Shown here: positions 1 through 7,928 of the stretch, in pieces
How positions within the stretch are numbered: position 1 is the first letter of the stretch
Layout: every line of letters starts with the position of its first letter
Source of the DNA: Pseudomonadota bacterium
Lineage (GTDB): Bacteria; Pseudomonadota; Gammaproteobacteria; Burkholderiales; SG8-41
Assembly (NCBI GenBank): GCA_023431245.1
Contig: JAEYXO010000002.1
Location: 1 to 11,805, forward strand
Length of the DNA: 11,805 nucleotides
Reading direction: 5' to 3'
Made by a program: the position numbers and the translations under genes
Notes under the pieces: model-generated
Databases searched by the model: none
Told to the model about the DNA's origin: nothing
Seen by the model: the letters and a program-made list of their open reading frames with translations, nothing else

Positions 1-66
1 GCACAGATCGACGAGCTGGTCGGCAGGCTCGGCGACGCGCTGCGCGAAGTCGGACGCAATCCCTGA
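1..66 (+). CDS. C-terminal end of a truncated gene, possibly class III aminotransferase
   Basis: Frame 1 is open from the window edge to TGA at 64-66 and gives 21 residues, an acidic amphipathic helix containing DELVGRLGDALREV followed by GRNP. A final helix of this kind is common at the C terminus of class III (PLP-dependent, ornithine/acetylornithine-type) aminotransferases, where it follows the small domain. No catalytic residue lies in the window, so the family is a guess from the tail alone. The stop is 10 bp before the likely start of the next gene on the same strand, which suggests the two are co-transcribed. Confidence 0.45.
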   Translation, partial: AQIDELVGRLGDALREVGRNP

Positions 67-76
67 TGCCGGCCGC

Positions 77-631
77 TTGAGTTTGATTGTTTCGCTGAAT
101 TTCTACTATGCGCACCCCGGCAATGAAGCCGCGGTGCTGCGCCAGCGCATCAAGGCCTGTGATGTCCGTGCCGCCCTCGGCCTGCCGCGCGGGCGGGTCT
201 GCGCCAAAATCGAGGGCGGCGACGACTGGCCCGATACCTTGTGGCGCCTCGATTTTCCGGACATGGCCACCCAGGATGCGGACATGGCCGCGCGCGCAGC
301 CAGTCCCGATTTCGAGGCCATCCGGATCGGCATGCGCCGGCTCTACCGGCGTTTCGAGCGCCCTCTCTATGAAAGCCGCAAGGATGCCGGAGTCCCGCTC
401 CGGCAGGGAGACCTGCTGGCCTGGACAGGCCTCTTCTGTGCAGAATCGGCAGCCCCGGCCGTGCGGGAACGCCTCGCAGGTGAAGGGATCAGCGCGCTCG
501 AATACCGGTCCGGCGGCAACAACGTGCCGCGATTCATCATTTGCGGCGGACCATCAGCAGATACTGCAGGACTGTACATCCCCGGTGCGCGCATCGAGCG
601 CAGCTCGTGGCGCGTCGAGGATATCGGGTAA
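77..631 (+). CDS. Hypothetical protein, possible ferredoxin-like (dimeric alpha/beta barrel) N-terminal half
   Basis: This 184-aa protein was not recognised with confidence. Residues 1-100 read as strand (LIVSLNFYYAHPG), helix (15-35), strand (CAKIEGG and TLWRLDFP) and a long helix ending LYRRFERPLYES. That order is compatible with a ferredoxin-like or dimeric alpha/beta-barrel fold. Residues 110-184 contain a second set of strands (LLAWTGLF, FIICGG) and a helix. There is no signal peptide or membrane segment. The start is uncertain: no in-frame ATG lies near the 5' end, TTG at 77 (or TTG at 83) is the best option, and no Shine-Dalgarno sequence is visible. The frame was preferred over the overlapping one at 108-638 because that alternative gives Arg/Ser/Pro-rich sequence without hydrophobic periodicity. 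It follows the upstream gene by 10 bp and is probably expressed with it. Confidence 0.7.
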   Translation: MSLIVSLNFYYAHPGNEAAVLRQRIKACDVRAALGLPRGRVCAKIEGGDDWPDTLWRLDFPDMATQDADMAARAASPDFEAIRIGMRRLYRRFERPLYESRKDAGVPLRQGDLLAWTGLFCAESAAPAVRERLAGEGISALEYRSGGNNVPRFIICGGPSADTAGLYIPGARIERSSWRVEDIG

Positions 632-662
632 ATTATAAAAAGTTGTTTATAATCAATAACTT
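632..662. terminator. AT-rich hairpin between convergent genes, possible bidirectional terminator
   Basis: The 43 bp between the two convergent stop codons is almost pure A/T in an otherwise GC-rich window. Two alternative stems overlap: ATTATAA (632-638) pairs perfectly with TTATAAT (647-653), and AAGTTGTT (640-647) pairs with AATAACTT (655-662) with one G-U pair and a 7-nt loop. The stems are A/T-only or nearly so, therefore weak, and there is no classical GC stem followed by a T-run. The role as a terminator is inferred from position. Confidence 0.4.
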
Positions 663-674
663 ATATAATATTAC

Positions 675-3600
675 CTAGGCCCTGAGCGCAGCCAGGCAGC
701 GTTCCAGCCACTGCGCCGTCAGCTTCTCCTGGGTCGAGTTCTGCTTCAGCCGCTGGTCGAGCGCCTTCCAGTCGACGCAATCGAGCGGCTGGTCCTGGTT
801 GAAGCAGGAGAACACGTAGCTCGTCCTTCCGGTCTGCGGATCGACCTGCGGCTGCAGGCACTGCGCGCAGACCTCCTTCATCATGCACTGCATCGGCGAG
901 TTGATCGAGCCGATCGCATGATGCTGCGCCTTCAGGTGGGGCTTCAGCACCTCGTGCCGCGCGCGTGCCACGGCGGCCATCATCTTGTCCGAACCGATGG
1001 CAATGATCCGGTCGGCGTCGCGGAACGGAATCGCCTGTTCGCCCAGGGCGCCGGAGGCATAGGCCAGCATCGCCTGCACGATGTTGCCGGTGAAGCTGCG
1101 GTCATCCCGGCGTGACGGCGTAAAACCGGGCTTCTCGTCGCAGCACCAGACGACGACATCGCTCGCTGCCTCGATGTTTTCGACGTGATAACGGTCGGCC
1201 ATGCTTTTGTAGCCTGCAAAATAGAGCACCCGGCAACCGGCCTTGCGCATCGCCTGGCCGATCGAGAACAGCACGGCATTGCCGAGCCCGCCGCCGGCCA
1301 GCACCACGGTCTCGCCGGCGGGAATTTCGGTCGGCGTCCCGGTGGGCCCCATCAGGATCACCGGCTCGCCCGGTTTCAGTTCGGCGCAGAGATCGCTGGA
1401 GCCGCCCATCTCGAGCACGATTGTCGACAGCAGTCCGGCCTCCGCATCCACCCAGGCGCCAGTCAGCGCCAGGCCCTCCATCGCCAGCGTGCTCCCGGCA
1501 ACGCGAGGGGCCCGCGACTCGAAATTCTGCAGACGGTAGAACTGCCCCGGCCGGAAACGGCGTGCGGCAAGGGGTGCCCGCAGCACGACCTCCACAATCG
1601 TCGGTGTCAGCCGTTTCACCTCATGCACGGTCGCTCGCAGGTCGCGCTGCAGCGTGCCGATGAAGGCTGCATCGTCGACGGCGGCAGCGGGCTGCACTTG
1701 CTCCAGCACGCTGCTGACCACCGGATAGCCCTGCTTGGCACTGCCCACGGCCTTGACCACGTTGCCGAAGAACGAAGGATGCACGTCCCCGAAATAGCTG
1801 ATGAAACGGCCGTCGGCGCGCTTCGACAGCAGCACCTTGACCGTCTCGGGCTTGGAAATCGATTTTTCGGCCTTGACCGGCTGGCCGTCGGCATCGACCG
1901 CACGGAAATAACGACCGTCAAGCACGAAGGTCGCCGCATCCTCGCGGGCCAGCACAGTATTGGGCTGGGTGCCCGCTGCGATCAGGATTGCGCGCGCCGG
2001 CAGCGTCACCTGACCGGCGTCTTGCCAGCTGCCGTCTTCGCCCTTCGCCTGCACGGCCGCTTTCAGCGCGCTGGCATGGCCATAGGCGTCGGTTTCGATG
2101 GCGAGCGGCGTCAGGCACTCGGCGAAAGTGATGCCCTCTTCCAGCGCCTTGTGCACTTCCTCGTGGTTCAGCGTGTACGAGGGACTGTCGACCAGCCGCT
2201 TGCGGTAGGCGATGGTCGCGCCGCCCCAGGACTGCAGCAGTTGCAGGATGCGCGGCTCGCGCCCCTCCCGCGCCGCTTCGGCGCGCTCGGCGCGGATGGC
2301 CCGCGCATGGTCAATGAATTCGCCGGCGATTTCGCGTTCTTCGGGACCCCAGGCCTTCTGCACGGCCTCTTCGCCGCGCTCCCGGACCAGGGTCTCGTGG
2401 CGGAGCAGGAATTTTTCGACCTGCAGCGGGTAATAGGCCAGCGATTCAGTCGCGGTGTCGATCGCGGTCAGCCCGCCGCCGATCACCACCACCGGCAGCC
2501 GCAGCTGCATGTTGGCGATCGAATCCGTCTTCGCCGCACCGGTCAGCTGCAGCGCCATCAGGAAATCCGACGCGGTACGCACACCGCGTGCCAGGCCGTT
2601 GGGCATGTCGAGCACCGTCGGGCGACCCGCGCCGATCGCCAGCGCGACATGGTCGAAACCCATAGCGAAGGCGTCCTCCGCGGTGATGGTGCCGCCGAAA
2701 CGCACGCCGCCGAACAGCGCGAACTGCGCGCGCCGCTCCAGCAGCAGGCGGATGATTTTCAGGAAGTTCTTGTCCCAGCGCACGGTGATGCCGTATTCGG
2801 CAACACCGCCGAAACCGGCCATCGCACGCTCGTCGAGTGACTCATACAGCTCATGCACATTCCGGATCGGCCTGAACGGCACGCGACCGCCCTTCCCGTC
2901 CACACCGGACAACTCCGGCGGCAACGGTTCGATCTTCAAGCCATCAATGCCGACCACCGTATGGCCGTCGTTCATCAGGAAATGCGACAGCGAAAATCCG
3001 GCCGGCCCCATGCCCACCACCAGCACGCGTTTGCCGCTCGGCGCCTTCGGCAGCGGATGGCGCAGGTTCAGCGGATTCCAGCGCGTCAGCAGGCTGTAGA
3101 TTTCGAAGCCCCAGGGCAGTTCGAGCACGTCCTTCAGCGTCCGCGTTTCCGCCTGCGGAATATTGACCGGCTCCTGCTTCTGGTAAATGCAGGCCTTCAT
3201 GCAGTCGTTGCAGATGCGGTGTCCGGTCGCCGCGACCACCGGATTGTCGACGGTGATGATCGCCAGGGCCCCGATCACCAGTCCCTCGGTCTTGGCCTTG
3301 TGGAATTCGGATATCTTCTCCTCGAGCGGGCAGCCGGCCAGCGTAATTCCGAAGGGGGACTTCTTGAACGAAGTTTCGCCGCGGCCAGTGGCGCCCTTCT
3401 CGCGCAATCCCTTGGAACAGGAATCCTTGCCCTGCTCGTGACACCAGATGCAGTAGTTGGCCTCGTCAAGCGCGCCGGTGAGATCGGCGCCGCGGTCGGT
3501 CAGCTTGAACCCCTCGCGCAAGCGCAGCTTCGACACATCGAAGCGGTGCTCGGTGAAACCCTTCGCCGCACCGGTCTGCACCGGCACCAGGTTCTGCACA

Positions 3601-4196
3601 TCGAGCTTGTGCGGTGCCTTGAACAGCACGCCGGCATGGTGACGGGCACGGCCGGCCCCGGTATGCGCCGCCCAGGCGGCGTACTGCAGGGCCAGTTCCA
3701 GAGACGCGGCATGTTCCGGCTCGTCCTGCTGCCAGCGTTCAACATGGCGGGCGAACGCCAGTTCGGTCAGCGGCTCGCCGAACAGTGCTGCCAGCTGCGC
3801 ACCCACCGCAGCACCGTCGATGGCGGCAGCGGCATCGCCCTTGTACTTGTGCATGGCCTTGCGTTGCACGAACAGGCGCTTGACGCGGTACAGCGGCGCC
3901 AGTTCCTGGTGTCGCGCCGACAGCGCACTGACTTCGGCTTCGATGCCGAAAAACTGCGCGATGAAATCGTCCAGGTGCGGCGCCAGCGCCAGAAGCAGCT
4001 CCGATTCCGCCTTGGCCGTGAGCGGAACTGCTCCCGCGCGCGCAGCCAGCAGCCTTTCATGCAACTCAGCATCGGCAAGGGCGAGGCCTTCAAGGAATCT
4101 GCGGTCAATACGCAGCAGTCCTTCCCGGGCATGGAGGTCGGCGAACGAAAAACCGGTGGGAAGGGACAGGTCGGCAGCGGAGCTCAAGATGGTCAC
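675..4196 (-). CDS. NfnB/GltD-like plus NfnA/PyrK-like fused iron-sulfur flavoprotein oxidoreductase
   Basis: This is a 1173-aa cytoplasmic protein with no signal peptide. Residues 1-240 form a largely helical region that I do not recognise. Residues 245-340 hold a GltD/NfnB-type cysteine set: C249, C252, C260 and C289 (GCPLEEKI), then C329, C332 and C336 (CNDCMKAC), fitting two [4Fe-4S] clusters. Residues 390-830 are a flavin/NAD(P)H oxidoreductase of the GltD type, with an FAD motif GMGPAG (395-400) and a second dinucleotide motif IGGGLTAID (572-580). Residues 850-1140 resemble PyrK/NfnA: a flavin-binding FRPGQFY (881-887), a nucleotide motif AGGGLGNAV (967-975), and cysteines C1104, C1110, C1113 and C1131 spaced like the PyrK [2Fe-2S] site. 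In the separate NfnA/NfnB proteins these modules connect NADH, NADPH and ferredoxin; here the substrate is not known. The start is GTG at 4196, with an in-frame TAA nine codons upstream; TTG at codon 4 is the alternative. Confidence 0.85.
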   Translation of the reverse strand: MTILSSAADLSLPTGFSFADLHAREGLLRIDRRFLEGLALADAELHERLLAARAGAVPLTAKAESELLLALAPHLDDFIAQFFGIEAEVSALSARHQELAPLYRVKRLFVQRKAMHKYKGDAAAAIDGAAVGAQLAALFGEPLTELAFARHVERWQQDEPEHAASLELALQYAAWAAHTGAGRARHHAGVLFKAPHKLDVQNLVPVQTGAAKGFTEHRFDVSKLRLREGFKLTDRGADLTGALDEANYCIWCHEQGKDSCSKGLREKGATGRGETSFKKSPFGITLAGCPLEEKISEFHKAKTEGLVIGALAIITVDNPVVAATGHRICNDCMKACIYQKQEPVNIPQAETRTLKDVLELPWGFEIYSLLTRWNPLNLRHPLPKAPSGKRVLVVGMGPAGFSLSHFLMNDGHTVVGIDGLKIEPLPPELSGVDGKGGRVPFRPIRNVHELYESLDERAMAGFGGVAEYGITVRWDKNFLKIIRLLLERRAQFALFGGVRFGGTITAEDAFAMGFDHVALAIGAGRPTVLDMPNGLARGVRTASDFLMALQLTGAAKTDSIANMQLRLPVVVIGGGLTAIDTATESLAYYPLQVEKFLLRHETLVRERGEEAVQKAWGPEEREIAGEFIDHARAIRAERAEAAREGREPRILQLLQSWGGATIAYRKRLVDSPSYTLNHEEVHKALEEGITFAECLTPLAIETDAYGHASALKAAVQAKGEDGSWQDAGQVTLPARAILIAAGTQPNTVLAREDAATFVLDGRYFRAVDADGQPVKAEKSISKPETVKVLLSKRADGRFISYFGDVHPSFFGNVVKAVGSAKQGYPVVSSVLEQVQPAAAVDDAAFIGTLQRDLRATVHEVKRLTPTIVEVVLRAPLAARRFRPGQFYRLQNFESRAPRVAGSTLAMEGLALTGAWVDAEAGLLSTIVLEMGGSSDLCAELKPGEPVILMGPTGTPTEIPAGETVVLAGGGLGNAVLFSIGQAMRKAGCRVLYFAGYKSMADRYHVENIEAASDVVVWCCDEKPGFTPSRRDDRSFTGNIVQAMLAYASGALGEQAIPFRDADRIIAIGSDKMMAAVARARHEVLKPHLKAQHHAIGSINSPMQCMMKEVCAQCLQPQVDPQTGRTSYVFSCFNQDQPLDCVDWKALDQRLKQNSTQEKLTAQWLERCLAALRA

Positions 4197-4216
4197 AGCA
4201 GGCGCGGAAAACTGCG

Positions 4217-4222
4217 ATTATA
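4217..4222 (-). promoter_or_regulatory. Candidate sigma70 -10 box for the fused oxidoreductase
   Basis: Read on the minus strand this is a perfect TATAAT, centred about 24 bp upstream of the GTG start. No good -35 box occurs at 16-19 bp: the nearest match, GTGACA (5 of 6 to TTGACA, at 4246-4251), is 23 bp away. If used, transcription would start near 4210, leaving a leader of only about 14 nt with no Shine-Dalgarno sequence. An activator or translation of a nearly leaderless mRNA would fit, but both are inference. Confidence 0.4.
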
Positions 4223-4283
4223 TCAACCGCCTGTCCGTGCCTTGGTGTCACTGGTTATATGCTCAGCGTTTCCGGAAATAACG

Positions 4284-4297
4284 GCCCGCTGCCGGGC
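4284..4297. other. GC hairpin in divergent intergenic region
   Basis: GCCCG (4284-4288) and CGGGC (4293-4297) form a perfect 5-bp GC stem with the tetraloop CTGC. It lies between the -10 box of the minus-strand oxidoreductase and the plus-strand small gene. No T-run follows on either strand, so it does not look like an intrinsic terminator. It may be an operator half or chance. Confidence 0.25.
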
Positions 4298-4348
4298 AGC
4301 ATGCCATAATCGGCACAAGCCTCCGCCCATGCCCGTCCAGTCACCGCG

Positions 4349-4483
4349 ATGAGTGTCGCACAGAAAAAAATGCTGGTTTGGATACTGCTGTCCATTCTTG
4401 CGGCATCGCTGAGTTATGCCGCTTTTCAAGGCTATTTCAGCCCTGACCTGCTGCTGGGATTCGCCAACAGTTTTTCCTGCTGA
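4349..4483 (+). CDS. Small single-pass membrane protein, 44 aa
   Basis: ATG at 4349 opens a 44-codon frame ending TGA at 4481-4483. A short positive N terminus (MSVAQKK) is followed by one hydrophobic segment, residues 8-25 (MLVWILLSILAASLSYAA). A short amphipathic tail then holds GYFSPDLLLGFANSFSC and ends in a cysteine. The pattern of lysines, a single helix and a mixed tail is that of a real inner-membrane small protein with the N terminus in the cytoplasm. A lipoprotein signal is unlikely because the cysteine is terminal. No clear Shine-Dalgarno sequence precedes the ATG. The gene is divergent from the oxidoreductase and converges on folD with 33 bp between stops. Function is unknown; I have an uncertain memory of similar small proteins in betaproteobacteria. 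Confidence 0.6.
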   Translation: MSVAQKKMLVWILLSILAASLSYAAFQGYFSPDLLLGFANSFSC

Positions 4484-4516
4484 GCCCCTGCTTCCGGCAA
4501 AAGGAAATGCCAGCGC

Positions 4517-5368
4517 TCAGATCGCTGCGCGTTCCGCCGCCGAGATGACATTGGCAATCACCATCGCCACTGTCATCGGCCCCACGCCACCCGGCACCGG
4601 CGTAATCCAGCCCGCCTTTCCGCGCACGGCATCATAGTCCACGTCCCCGCAAAGACGGCCGTCCGGCAGCCGGTTGATGCCGACGTCAATGACCGCGGCG
4701 CCGGGCCTGACCATCTCCGCGGTGACCATCCGCGGCCTCCCGGCGGCGCAGATCAGGATATCCGCCTCGCGCGTGATCAACGCCAGCTCCGGCGTGCGCG
4801 AATGGCAGATCGTGACCGTTGCATTGCGCTCAAGGAGCATCAGCGCGGCAGGTTTTCCGACGATGCTGCTGCGCCCGATCACCACGGCATGTTTTCCGGC
4901 CACCGGCACGCCGCTGCGTTCCAGCATCTGCATGCAGCCGGAGGGCGTGCAGGGTGCCAGCACTGCATGGCCGTCCAGCAGCGCTCCGAGGCTGCGCCAG
5001 GTGAAGCCGTCAACATCCTTGGCGGGATCGATGCGCTGCAGGACTGCCACCGCATCGACATGCCCGGGCAGGGGCAACTGGACCAGGATGCCATGCACCG
5101 CGGGATCGCCGTTCAGGCTGTCGATTTTCTGCAGCAGTTCCGCCGTCGTGGTCGCCGCCGGCAGCCGGGTGTCGAAGGTCCGCACGCCGGCCTCGCGGCA
5201 GGCGCGTTCCTTGCTGCGCACGTACACCGCGGAGGCCGGATCATCGCCGACCAGAACCACCGCAAGCCCCGGCACACAGCCGCGGGAGGCCAGCCTCCCG
5301 GCAGCCGACTTCTGTTCATCCAGCACCTGCCGCGCCATCGCGGCACCATCAATGATGATTGCACCCAT
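4517..5368 (-). CDS. folD: Bifunctional methylenetetrahydrofolate dehydrogenase / methenyltetrahydrofolate cyclohydrolase
   Basis: FolD interconverts 5,10-methylene-THF, 5,10-methenyl-THF and 10-formyl-THF with NADP, supplying one-carbon units for purines and formyl-methionine in the cytoplasm. The 283-aa length is normal. The N-terminal catalytic domain shows YVRSKERAC with the catalytic lysine at K53 and Y49, then GILVQLPLP (93-101) and KDVDGF (117-122). The Rossmann domain has GRSSIVGKP (165-173), and the C-terminal signature is PGGVGPMT (259-266). All expected motifs are present, so the enzyme should be active. A GGGA lies close upstream of the ATG. The gene follows ftsB after 53 bp with no visible promoter between them, so read-through from the upstream cluster is likely. 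Confidence 0.97.
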   Translation of the reverse strand: MGAIIIDGAAMARQVLDEQKSAAGRLASRGCVPGLAVVLVGDDPASAVYVRSKERACREAGVRTFDTRLPAATTTAELLQKIDSLNGDPAVHGILVQLPLPGHVDAVAVLQRIDPAKDVDGFTWRSLGALLDGHAVLAPCTPSGCMQMLERSGVPVAGKHAVVIGRSSIVGKPAALMLLERNATVTICHSRTPELALITREADILICAAGRPRMVTAEMVRPGAAVIDVGINRLPDGRLCGDVDYDAVRGKAGWITPVPGGVGPMTVAMVIANVISAAERAAI

Positions 5369-5421
5369 CTTTTCCCGTCCAATCTGATTTTTCCGGCCGC
5401 CCCGGCAGACTGCATCCGCGG

Positions 5422-5730
5422 CTATTGCCCCGCCTGTTTCGCAGGCGCCCCGCCCGGAACGCCGTCGAGCACCTGGAAGAACACCTCGTCGCGCCGGATC
5501 ATGCCCAGTTCGTTGCGCGCGCGTTCCTCCACCGCCTCCAGGCCCTGCTTGAGATCACGGACTTCGGCATCCAGCGCGGAATTGCGTGCACGCAGGCGAT
5601 CGTTGGACTCGCGTTGCGCACCGATCTGCCTTTCCATCTCCCACACCCGCAGCAGGCCGCCCTTGCCCAGCCACAGGGGATACTGGATCAGCAGCAGCAG
5701 TCCGGTGAGCATGATGGCTAGCAGTCGCAT
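5422..5730 (-). CDS. ftsB: Cell division protein FtsB (septum formation initiator)
   Basis: FtsB is a bitopic inner-membrane protein of the divisome. In known systems it pairs with FtsL through a coiled coil, binds FtsQ, and helps activate septal peptidoglycan synthesis by FtsWI. This 102-aa protein has the expected layout: a very short cytoplasmic start (MR), a membrane helix at about residues 3-21 (LLAIMLTGLLLLIQYPLWL), a periplasmic coiled coil at about 30-70 rich in E, R, Q and L, and the conserved C-terminal ARNELGMIRRDEVFFQVL (71-88). The tail after residue 88 is Gly/Pro/Ala-rich. It sits 38 bp downstream of eno, the usual proteobacterial neighbour, which supports the call. Confidence 0.95.
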   Translation of the reverse strand: MRLLAIMLTGLLLLIQYPLWLGKGGLLRVWEMERQIGAQRESNDRLRARNSALDAEVRDLKQGLEAVEERARNELGMIRRDEVFFQVLDGVPGGAPAKQAGQ

Positions 5731-5745
5731 GGCTTCAGGAACGCA

Positions 5746-5760
5746 CGCGGACGGCCCGCG
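5746..5760 (-). other. GC hairpin in the eno-ftsB intergenic gap
   Basis: CGCGG and CCGCG arms form a perfect 5-bp GC stem with a 5-nt loop between the eno stop and the ftsB ATG. There is no T-run after it on the minus strand, so full termination is not expected. It could be an mRNA stabiliser or partial attenuator between a highly expressed glycolytic gene and a low-abundance division gene; this is inference from position. Confidence 0.25.
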
Positions 5761-5768
5761 GCAGGGGT

Positions 5769-7052
<1,284 letters not shown>

Positions 7053-7073
7053 GTCCTGTCCTGTCGACTGAGG

Positions 7074-7907
7074 TTATACATGCTGCTCCACGAAGCGGCG
7101 GCCCTTGACCGCCGCATCGAGAGCGTGAAGGGTATCCAGCAGCTCGCCCATCAGGGCAAGCGGCCAGGAATTCGGGCCGTCGCACAGAGCTTCATCCGGC
7201 TTCGGGTGCGTTTCCATGAACACGCCGGACACGCCGGCGGCCACCGCCGCGCGCGCCAGGACCGGAATATGCTCGCGCTGGCCGCCGCTGGCGCTGCCCT
7301 GTCCGCCGGGCAGTTGCACCGAATGAGTGGCATCAAACACGACCGGGCAGCCGGTGCCGCGCATGACGGCCAGCCCCCTCATGTCGACCACCAGGTTGTT
7401 GTAGCCAAAGCTGAAGCCGCGCTCGCAGACCATGATCTGTTCGTTGCCGGTGCTGCGTGCCTTGTCGACGACGTTGGCCATTTCCCAGGGCGACAGGAAC
7501 TGCCCCTTCTTGATGTTCACCGGCCGGCCCTGGCTCGCCACGCTGCGGATGAAATTGGTCTGGCGGCAGAGGAAGGCCGGGGTCTGGATCACGTCCACCA
7601 CCGCTGCGACTTCGGCGAGCGGCGTGTCTTCGTGCACGTCGGTTAGCACCGGCACGCCGGCCTGCCGCTTCACCGATTCGAGGATGCGCAGCCCCTCTTC
7701 CATGCCGGGGCCGCGGTAGCTTTTGCCCGAAGTCCGGTTGGCCTTGTCGAAGGAACCCTTGAACACATAGGGCATGCCCAGCCGGGCGGTCTGCTCTTTC
7801 AGATGTCCCGCAACGTCGAGGCACATCTGCTCGCTCTCCAGGGTATCGGGCCCGGCGATCAGGAACAGCGGCCGGTCGAGCCCGGCTTCGAATCCACAGA
7901 GTTTCAT
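7074..7907 (-). CDS. kdsA: 2-dehydro-3-deoxyphosphooctonate aldolase (KDO-8-phosphate synthase)
   Basis: KdsA condenses phosphoenolpyruvate with arabinose 5-phosphate to give KDO 8-phosphate, the precursor of the inner-core sugar of lipopolysaccharide. The 277-aa protein has the usual motifs: YVFKGSFDKANRTS (47-60), a substrate loop at GKSYRGPG (61-68), TDVHEDTP (89-96), FLCRQTNFI (112-120), NIKKGQFLSPWEM (131-143), DATHSVQLPGGQ (192-203), METHPKPD (231-238) and CDGPNSWPL (242-250). H195, E232 and D243 match the metal-site residues of the family. Odd point: the first strand reads IAGPDTLES, so residue 21 is Asp where metal-dependent enzymes have Cys and metal-independent ones Asn. A GGAG six bases before the ATG supports the start. 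It lies 21 bp after pyrG. Confidence 0.97.
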   Translation of the reverse strand: MKLCGFEAGLDRPLFLIAGPDTLESEQMCLDVAGHLKEQTARLGMPYVFKGSFDKANRTSGKSYRGPGMEEGLRILESVKRQAGVPVLTDVHEDTPLAEVAAVVDVIQTPAFLCRQTNFIRSVASQGRPVNIKKGQFLSPWEMANVVDKARSTGNEQIMVCERGFSFGYNNLVVDMRGLAVMRGTGCPVVFDATHSVQLPGGQGSASGGQREHIPVLARAAVAAGVSGVFMETHPKPDEALCDGPNSWPLALMGELLDTLHALDAAVKGRRFVEQHV

Positions 7908-7928
7908 AGGCCGCTCCGGGAGGTCCGC

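Noticed and set aside
108..638. A 176-codon plus-strand frame overlapping the 184-aa gene
   Set aside because: Its product is Arg/Ser/Pro-rich without hydrophobic periodicity, typical of an out-of-frame shadow.
4214..4228. FNR-like half-site TTGAT on the minus strand near the oxidoreductase -10 box
   Set aside because: The second half-site ATCAA is absent at the required 4-bp spacing (TCGCA instead), so it is not a credible FNR box.
1185..4352. Two long plus-strand open frames (551 and 499 codons) in tandem opposite the large oxidoreductase gene
   Set aside because: Their products are rich in His, Arg, Gln and Gly with no recognisable domain. The minus strand codes a protein with many intact motifs. 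Long antisense frames are expected from GC-rich codon bias.
4484..4516. Possible terminator between the small membrane gene and folD
   Set aside because: Only 4-bp stems (such as TTCC/GGAA) can be drawn and no T-run follows on either strand.
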